Source: JAZNQL01 sp045531205 (GTDB lineage Bacteria > Bacillota > Clostridia > UMGS1883 > UMGS1540). From it: 25,266 nucleotides of DNA. The translations under genes were made by a program, and so were the position numbers. Under the pieces are notes generated by a model that did not search any database, had not been told where the DNA came from, and worked only from the letters and a program-made list of their open reading frames with translations. The stretch is taken from the NCBI GenBank assembly GCA_045531205.1, contig JAZSDN010000004.1, positions 1-25,266 on the forward strand. The letters are read 5' to 3'. Shown here piece after piece: positions 21,251 through 25,266 of the stretch (within the stretch, counting starts at the first letter, position 1; every line of letters begins with the position of its first letter).

Positions 21251-21847
21251 CTAAACAAGTTTATTTAAAGCACGCTCGGGGGCGTCTGCAACAATTTCGT
21301 CGTTTGAGCGGTAGTCAAAGCTGCGGCAAAAAGCAGCAAGCTCCTTTTCAGATTCAGAAAGCGAGCTTACAAGAACTTCTTTTATCGCTTTAGAAACTTT
21401 TTTGGAGCTGAATTTTGAAAGTAACAAATAATGCTTTAAGCAAACACCTTTTTTGTCTTTATATTTTTGTATAAATTCATCACTTTTAAGCATATCTGCA
21501 AAATTTGAAGCAAATTTTGTAAAATTATTTTCAATTCTGTCGCACACGCAACAGCCGGTAGTTACACGTTTATTTGAAGAAAGCATACCCATAACCTCTA
21601 TTATTCTAGTATGAAGGGTAAGGGCAAGGCTTAATTTGTTTTTATCTGAAAGCATCATTTCGGAATGTGTACGGCAAAAACCCTTTTTATTTGTCATAAT
21701 TCTTACATCAGGCTCCATCATAGCAGGTCCCAAAAAATATTCAAGTGCATTTTTTTCAAAAACCTTTTCGGCAAGACAAAAAGGGCATCCGTCTTCTTCC
21801 ATCAATTCATTTATAAGAATTGTATATATTTTTTCTTTCAAAAACAT
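21251..21847 (-). CDS. DUF6062 family protein, Cys/His-rich
   Basis: This gene encodes 198 aa from the ATG at 21847. Conserved features are CPFCLAEKVFEKNALEYFLGPAMMEPDVR near the start, KGFCRTHSEMML, CCVCDRI and KGVCLKHYLLL. The pattern CxxC, CxxH, CxxC, CxxH suggests two zinc or metal knuckles repeated in tandem. I recognise the family as DUF6062, function unknown. An in-frame extension to 22084 exists but is AT-rich, phenylalanine-heavy and contains the promoter at 21880-21908, so the internal start is preferred. It is first gene of a pair with the DUF624 membrane protein. Confidence 0.75.
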   Translation of the reverse strand: MFLKEKIYTILINELMEEDGCPFCLAEKVFEKNALEYFLGPAMMEPDVRIMTNKKGFCRTHSEMMLSDKNKLSLALTLHTRIIEVMGMLSSNKRVTTGCCVCDRIENNFTKFASNFADMLKSDEFIQKYKDKKGVCLKHYLLLSKFSSKKVSKAIKEVLVSSLSESEKELAAFCRSFDYRSNDEIVADAPERALNKLV

Positions 21848-21879
21848 CAACTCGCTTAAAAACTCAATTTTCAAAGTAT

Positions 21880-21908
21880 ATTGTACTATAAAAAAAGATT
21901 TTTTGCAA
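21880..21908 (-). promoter_or_regulatory. Sigma-A promoter of the DUF6062-DUF624 pair
   Basis: On the minus strand TTGCAA (21903-21908), a 17-nt spacer and TACAAT (21880-21885). The predicted start near 21873 leaves about 26 nt before the chosen ATG at 21847. Confidence 0.65.
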
Positions 21909-22076
21909 TAGTATAATAATTTTGTATTTTTCGTTAAAAAACGACCAAAAAATCGTATGGTAAAAAATGGAATAAAAAGTCGAAAGACAAGCAAAAACAA
22001 GCTTTTGTTAAAAAATAGACAAAAACTTAAACGAATTTTGTAAACCTGATTTTTGGCATAAATGTGTTGTAAAAAG

Positions 22077-22173
22077 TTTTCCACACCCCTGCCCGTTTTA
22101 AGGCAAAAACACTGTGGAAAATATGGATAAAGTTGTGAATAACCCTATTTTTCAAGCATTAAAGTGTGGAAAA
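22077..22173. promoter_or_regulatory. Cluster of DnaA-box-like sites upstream of spoIIA
   Basis: Four exact matches to TTWTNCACA lie within 97 bp: TTTTCCACA at 22077-22085 (plus), and on the minus strand TTTTCCACA at 22113-22121, TTATTCACA at 22134-22142 and TTTTCCACA at 22165-22173. A fifth site, TTATCCATA at 22122-22130 (minus), differs in one base. The surroundings are very AT-rich. The rest of the gap 21909-22283 holds no other feature I can support. Confidence 0.5.
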
Positions 22174-22283
22174 AGCAAAAAAGGAGAAAAGAGCAAATTG
22201 GAAGAAAATTCAAAAAAGGTTTACATAATTATTAGAAATAAATGCCAGAAAATGGTATATGACAAAAAAAGACATTTTTTGAT

Positions 22284-22312
22284 GAAGGAGTTAAAAATTT
22301 AACACAGAATTA
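22284..22312 (+). promoter_or_regulatory. Sigma-H promoter of the spoIIA operon
   Basis: GAAGGAGTT (22284-22292) fits the sigma-H -35 (RnAGGAwWW, one deviation), and ACAGAATTA (22304-22312) fits the -10 (RnnGAATww), with 11 nt between. spoIIA is a sigma-H operon in Bacillus subtilis. The start would be near 22318, leaving about 30 nt before spoIIAA. Confidence 0.65.
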
Positions 22313-22346
22313 AACTAGTAAATGGAAAAATATGGAAGGTGATTTT

Positions 22347-22682
22347 ATGCAGCTTTTGTTTAAAAAAATAAAAAATACACTGGTGATAACAATGTCGGGC
22401 GAGCTTGACCAGCATGTTGCGGCAAACATACGGGGCGAGCTTGACAGGAAAATACGCACCTCGGGTGCACAGAATATAATTTTTAATATGTCAAAGCTTA
22501 AATTTATGGACAGCTCGGGACTTGGTGTAATTATAGGAAGATATAAAACTACCTCGGCACTTGGAGGTAAAACCAAAATTGCCGCACCTACACCCGAGAT
22601 TAAAAGACTTATTAAAATTTCGGGACTTGATAAAATTATATCTGTGTGCAGCAGTATTGAAACTGCAATGAAAGGAATGTAA
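22347..22682 (+). CDS. spoIIAA: Anti-sigma F factor antagonist SpoIIAA
   Basis: This gene encodes 111 aa forming one STAS domain. The phosphorylation motif is FMDSSGLGVIIGRYK, with the target serine at S57 by alignment to characterised SpoIIAA. Unphosphorylated protein displaces SigmaF from SpoIIAB in the forespore. I chose the ATG at 22347, with the SD AAGGTGAT a few bases upstream, over an ATG at 22332 that would place the SD inside the gene. It is the first gene of a compact operon, 2 nt before spoIIAB. Confidence 0.93.
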   Translation: MQLLFKKIKNTLVITMSGELDQHVAANIRGELDRKIRTSGAQNIIFNMSKLKFMDSSGLGVIIGRYKTTSALGGKTKIAAPTPEIKRLIKISGLDKIISVCSSIETAMKGM

Positions 22683-22684
22683 GT

Positions 22685-23101
22685 ATGGATAATTTTGTGA
22701 AAATAGAATTTTCTTCAAAAGGCGAAAATCAGGCTTTTGCAAGAGTATGTGCTGCCGCTTTTGCCGCACAGCTTGACCCTACGCTTGAGGTTGTATCGGA
22801 CATAAAAACTGCTGTTAGCGAAGCTGTAACAAATGCGATAATTCACGGCTACGAAGGAGGAGAGGGAATGGTAACTCTTACAATGAAAAGAGAGGGAAGA
22901 CAGCTTACATACATAGTTGAGGACAGAGGCTGCGGAATAGAAAATATAGAAGAAGCAATGGCACCTCTTTATACCTCAAAGCCCGACTCTGAACGCAGCG
23001 GTATGGGCTTTACAGTAATGGAAAGCTTTATGGATTCGCTTTTTGTGGCATCAAAGCCAAATAGCGGAACCGTTGTAACTATGACAAAAAATATTTTATG
23101 A
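22685..23101 (+). CDS. spoIIAB: Anti-sigma F factor SpoIIAB, serine kinase
   Basis: This gene encodes 138 aa with a GHKL ATP-binding fold: N-box EAVTNAIIHGYEGG (about 48-61), G1 box VEDRGCGIEN (about 79-88) and G2 region SERSGMGFTVM. SpoIIAB binds and inhibits SigmaF and phosphorylates SpoIIAA. The ATG lies 2 nt after the spoIIAA stop, and its own TGA overlaps the sigF ATG (ATGA at 23098-23101), indicating coupled translation that fixes the anti-sigma to sigma ratio. All motifs are intact. Confidence 0.95.
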   Translation: MDNFVKIEFSSKGENQAFARVCAAAFAAQLDPTLEVVSDIKTAVSEAVTNAIIHGYEGGEGMVTLTMKREGRQLTYIVEDRGCGIENIEEAMAPLYTSKPDSERSGMGFTVMESFMDSLFVASKPNSGTVVTMTKNIL

Positions 23102-23793
23102 ACGATATTACTTTAAAAATGGCACAAAAGGGAAATAAGGATGCACTCAGCGAAATCACACAAAAAAATGCACCACTGGTATGGAGTATTGTAAAGCGTT
23201 TTTCGGGAAGAGGAACAGATGACGAAGACTTATTCCAGATAGGGAATATTGGACTTATAAAAGCAGTGTACCGATTTTCGCCTGATTTCGGCACACAGTT
23301 TTCAACCTATGCTGTACCACTTATTATGGGAGAAATACGTCGCTTTTTAAGGGATGACGGAGCAGTAAAGGTAAGCCGTTCTATAAAAGAAACTGCACAG
23401 AAAGCGTCAGCTTTAATAGAAGAGGTAAGAAAGAAAAACGGAATTGACCTTAAAATAACAGAGGTTGCGTGTATGCTCGGGAAAAGTCCCGAAGAAATAA
23501 GTATGGCACTTTCTGCCGCAGGGGGAACCGAATCTTTATACAAAGAAGAGGGAGATGCAATTTTAATGGACTTTCTTTATAGTGAAGAAAGTCCCGAGCA
23601 AAAATGCGAAAATAAAATTCTGGCACAGGAAATTTTAAAAAGTGCCGAGCCTTTGGAAAGAAAGGTTATTTATATGAGATATTTTCAGGAAAAAACACAA
23701 AATGAAATAGCACAAATTTTAGGAATAACACAGGTAAAGGTGTCAAGAACCGAAAAAAAGTTTATTTTACGGATGAGGGAAAAATATTCTTAA
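23098..23793 (+). CDS. sigF: RNA polymerase sporulation sigma factor SigmaF
   Basis: This gene encodes 231 aa. Sigma-70 region 2 includes DEDLFQIGNIGLIKAVYRFSPDFGTQFSTYAVPLIMGEIRR (about 42-83), region 3 follows, and region 4 ends with RKVIYMRYFQEKTQNEIAQILGITQVKVSRTEKK. SigmaF directs the first forespore-specific transcription. The sequence alone could fit SigmaG, but third position in a spoIIAA-spoIIAB operon identifies it as SigmaF (SpoIIAC). The stop overlaps the stop of the convergent dehydrogenase gene, and no terminator is visible between them. Confidence 0.94.
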   Translation: MNDITLKMAQKGNKDALSEITQKNAPLVWSIVKRFSGRGTDDEDLFQIGNIGLIKAVYRFSPDFGTQFSTYAVPLIMGEIRRFLRDDGAVKVSRSIKETAQKASALIEEVRKKNGIDLKITEVACMLGKSPEEISMALSAAGGTESLYKEEGDAILMDFLYSEESPEQKCENKILAQEILKSAEPLERKVIYMRYFQEKTQNEIAQILGITQVKVSRTEKKFILRMREKYS

Positions 23794-24821
23794 AAGCATT
23801 TGCCCTCTCTTTTTTTGTAACACACTCCTTCCTTTCCGCATCGGTAGCATATTTCATTTTCAAGGGTTTTAGTAAAAAAGTAGTCTTTTAGATTTTGCAC
23901 GGTAGTTTTTGCAATGCTTGAAAGAGCCTCCTCTGTCATAAAGCCCTGATGCGAGGTTAAAATAACATTTGGCATCGAAAGCAGGCGTGCCAAGGTATCG
24001 TCATCTAAAATGTGCCCCGATTTATCTTCAAAAAATATATCGTGCTCTTCTTCGTAAACGTCAAGGCATGCAGCACCGATTTTGCGTTCCTTAATACCCA
24101 AAATCAAATCATCCGTATCAATTAAAGCCCCGCGGGAGGTGTTTATAATAATTACCCCGTCACGCATTTTCTCAATACTTTCGCGGTTTATAAGATATCG
24201 GTTATCTTCGGTAAGCGGGCAGTGAAGGGAAATAAAATGGCTTTTTTCAAAAATTTCGTCAAGAGAAACAAATTCAAAGGGAAGATTTTTGTCGGGCTTT
24301 AAATCGTAGGCAAGAATTTCCATTCCAAAGCCACGGCAGATATCGGCAAAAACTCTGCCTATTTTGCCCATTCCCACAATACCCATTGTTTTGCCGTTAA
24401 GATTTATTCCCCGAAGTCCCGAAAGACTGAAATTAAAATCCTTTGTGCGTATATAGGATTTGTGAATACGCCTTACAGAGCATAAAAGCAACGCCATAGC
24501 GTGCTCTGCTACAGAGTGAGGGGAATAAGCGGGCACTCTTGCAATGTGCACCTTGTTATAAGCCTCTTTTATATCTACATTGTTGTACCCCGCACAACGC
24601 ATGGCAATAATGTTTATGCCGTACTCATAAAGAGCGTCAAGCACGGTTTTGTTTATTTCGTCATTAACAAAGCAAATAACCCCGTCAAAGCCTTTTGCAA
24701 GCATAACGGTGTCGGGAGTAAGACGCATATCAAAAAACTTTATGTCAAAATCCTTGCCGTTATATTTTTCAAAGCCTTCTATGTCGTAGGGTTTTGTGTC
24801 AAACATTGCAATTTTTTTCAT
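23790..24821 (-). CDS. D-2-hydroxyacid dehydrogenase (D-lactate dehydrogenase-like) with Cys-rich tail
   Basis: This gene encodes 343 aa. The catalytic domain is split around a Rossmann fold: GKTMGIVGMGKIGRVFADI (143-161) with the NAD-selecting acid at D173 in LAYDLKP. Catalytic residues are visible: R230 in NTSRGALID, the acid in LDVYEEE (257-259), and H291 in SHQGF. Overall it resembles bacterial D-lactate dehydrogenases, which reduce pyruvate to D-lactate with NADH in the cytoplasm. The last 20 residues add C325, C328, C334 and C342, not part of the family core. The ATG at 24821 has an AAGGAAG SD. It is a single gene convergent with sigF, overlapping its stop by 4 nt. Substrate could also be another 2-ketoacid. 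Confidence 0.88.
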   Translation of the reverse strand: MKKIAMFDTKPYDIEGFEKYNGKDFDIKFFDMRLTPDTVMLAKGFDGVICFVNDEINKTVLDALYEYGINIIAMRCAGYNNVDIKEAYNKVHIARVPAYSPHSVAEHAMALLLCSVRRIHKSYIRTKDFNFSLSGLRGINLNGKTMGIVGMGKIGRVFADICRGFGMEILAYDLKPDKNLPFEFVSLDEIFEKSHFISLHCPLTEDNRYLINRESIEKMRDGVIIINTSRGALIDTDDLILGIKERKIGAACLDVYEEEHDIFFEDKSGHILDDDTLARLLSMPNVILTSHQGFMTEEALSSIAKTTVQNLKDYFFTKTLENEICYRCGKEGVCYKKREGKCF

Positions 24822-24910
24822 AATATAACTTCCTTTTTGAGTATTGATTATATTCTGCCCAAAAGGGGTTAAAAAAATTTCAAAAAAATAGAATTTTTAT
24901 AAAAAAACTC

Positions 24911-24939
24911 TTGCAATAAGCAGTAAAATGCAGTATAAT
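24911..24939 (+). promoter_or_regulatory. Sigma-A promoter of tRNA-Leu
   Basis: TTGCAA (24911-24916), a 17-nt spacer and TATAAT (24934-24939). The tRNA begins about 30 nt after the predicted start point. Confidence 0.75.
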
Positions 24940-24974
24940 ATTTCAGTACTTTTGGTACATAAAAATTGAATTAC

Positions 24975-25061
24975 GCAGGTATGGCGGAATTGGCAGACGC
25001 GCATGGTTCAGGTCCATGTGAAAGCAATTTCATGCAGGTTCAAGTCCTGTTACCTGCACCA
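24975..25061 (+). tRNA. tRNA-Leu, anticodon CAG, CCA encoded
   Basis: The acceptor stem GCAGGTA (24975-24981) pairs with TACCTGC (25051-25057). The anticodon stem-loop CATGG-TT-CAG-GT-CCATG gives anticodon CAG for CUG codons. A long variable arm (class II, GAAAGCAATTTC) and a T arm with TTCAAGT follow. Discriminator A and an encoded CCA end at 25061. The long variable arm and A discriminator are normal for leucine tRNAs. Confidence 0.95.
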
Positions 25062-25067
25062 TTTTCC

Positions 25068-25103
25068 AAGTGCTTACGAGATTTCTCCCGTAAGCACTTT
25101 TTC
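25068..25103 (+). terminator. Intrinsic terminator after tRNA-Leu, likely shared
   Basis: A perfect 11-bp stem AAGTGCTTACG (25068-25078) with CGTAAGCACTT (25089-25099) is followed by TTTCT on the plus strand. It lies between tRNA-Leu and the stop of the convergent partial gene. Confidence 0.85.
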
Positions 25104-25104
25104 T

Positions 25105-25266
25105 TTAATTCTTCACTTCTTCGAGAGGTATCGGTTTGTAATCTCCATTGTGTGCAAGGGTTACATTTCCATCGTCATCGAATATTTCGCCGTACTCACC
25201 GAATGGTGCGTTCATTACTATTACCAGGGCAAGCTCGTTGTTCTCCATATCGAGAACTATAATTTC
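25105..25266 (-). CDS. 3' end of an unknown gene, cut by the window edge
   Basis: The last 53 codons of a minus-strand gene run into the right edge. The protein end is acidic, for example IVLDMENNELALVIVM, FGEYGEIFDDDGN and KPIPLEEVKN. The codon use and uninterrupted frame look coding. I do not recognise the family and the start is outside the window. It converges on tRNA-Leu across the shared terminator. Confidence 0.55.
   Translation of the reverse strand, partial: EIIVLDMENNELALVIVMNAPFGEYGEIFDDDGNVTLAHNGDYKPIPLEEVKN

Noticed and set aside
21975..21990. Possible Spo0A box (AGTCGAA) upstream of spoIIA
   Set aside because: It differs from the core TGTCGAA in one base and lies over 300 bp from the sigma-H promoter, and such matches are common in AT-rich DNA.
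21848..22084. N-terminal extension of the DUF6062 protein to an ATG at 22084
   Set aside because: The extension is Phe/Lys-rich and AT-driven, has no SD, and would contain the good promoter at 21880-21908.
22114..22302. Plus-strand 62-aa lysine-rich reading frame
   Set aside because: It lies in the AT-rich gap, overlaps the DnaA boxes and the sigma-H -35, has no SD, and resembles no known protein.
24966..25262. Plus-strand 98-aa frame across the tRNA
   Set aside because: It overlaps tRNA-Leu and its terminator, and its downstream part is antisense to the partial minus-strand gene.

Overview
The window looks like chromosomal DNA from a low-GC, spore-forming member of the Clostridia (Bacillota). 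The evidence is a complete spoIIAA-spoIIAB-sigF operon, spoIIID, a SleL/YaaH-type spore-cortex enzyme, Shine-Dalgarno (SD) motifs of AGGAGG type, TTG and GTG starts, and housekeeping promoters of TTGACA-17-TATAAT type. I cannot name the genus. A gut-type clostridial lineage would fit, but that is inference.

Layout. (1) 1-3200, mostly minus strand: an accessory island. A sigma-A promoter and a long leader precede a DUF4417-type gene. Next comes a pretoxin/toxin fragment that lacks its usual large N-terminal delivery part, then three small putative immunity or orphan genes. Short remnants of a second toxin tail, and possibly of a DUF4417 tail, lie between them, so the island reads as an archive of displaced polymorphic-toxin cassettes. 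(2) 3275-6900, plus strand: sleL, pgeF, a roughly 200-bp multi-hairpin palindromic repeat, and a lipoprotein of three related domains. (3) 6938-10560, plus strand: rpmG-secE-nusG-rplK-rplA, then an L10-leader attenuator and rplJ-rplL. L1-type operator sites precede both rplK and rplA. The cluster stops after rplL at a strong terminator, and rpoB does not follow. (4) 10598-12664, plus strand: a membrane-bound nucleotide-sugar 4,6-dehydratase with its own promoter. (5) 12740-18946, minus strand: the operon glgB-glgP-GH13 for glycogen branching and breakdown. (6) 19042-20180, plus strand: an ICMT-like membrane methyltransferase and spoIIID behind a likely sigma-E promoter. (7) 20141-20314, minus strand: a candidate small RNA with an exposed CCCUCC tract. 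(8) 20376-21908, minus strand: a DUF6062 and DUF624 gene pair. (9) 22077-23793, plus strand: a DnaA-box cluster, a sigma-H promoter and the spoIIA operon. (10) 23790-25266: a minus-strand D-2-hydroxyacid dehydrogenase with a Cys-rich tail, plus-strand tRNA-Leu(CAG), and the 3' end of an unknown minus-strand gene.

How it fits together. The sporulation genes cover three steps. SpoIIAA, SpoIIAB and SigmaF control the first forespore programme. SpoIIID tunes the mother-cell programme. SleL acts in germination. The translation block carries three kinds of RNA-level control: the L10 leader, the L1 sites, and a hairpin that sets SD spacing for nusG. The strongest leads are the degraded toxin cassettes with a one-base frameshift at the toxin start, the candidate sRNA next to spoIIID, the DnaA-box cluster before spoIIA, and the hairpin-bridged nusG start.
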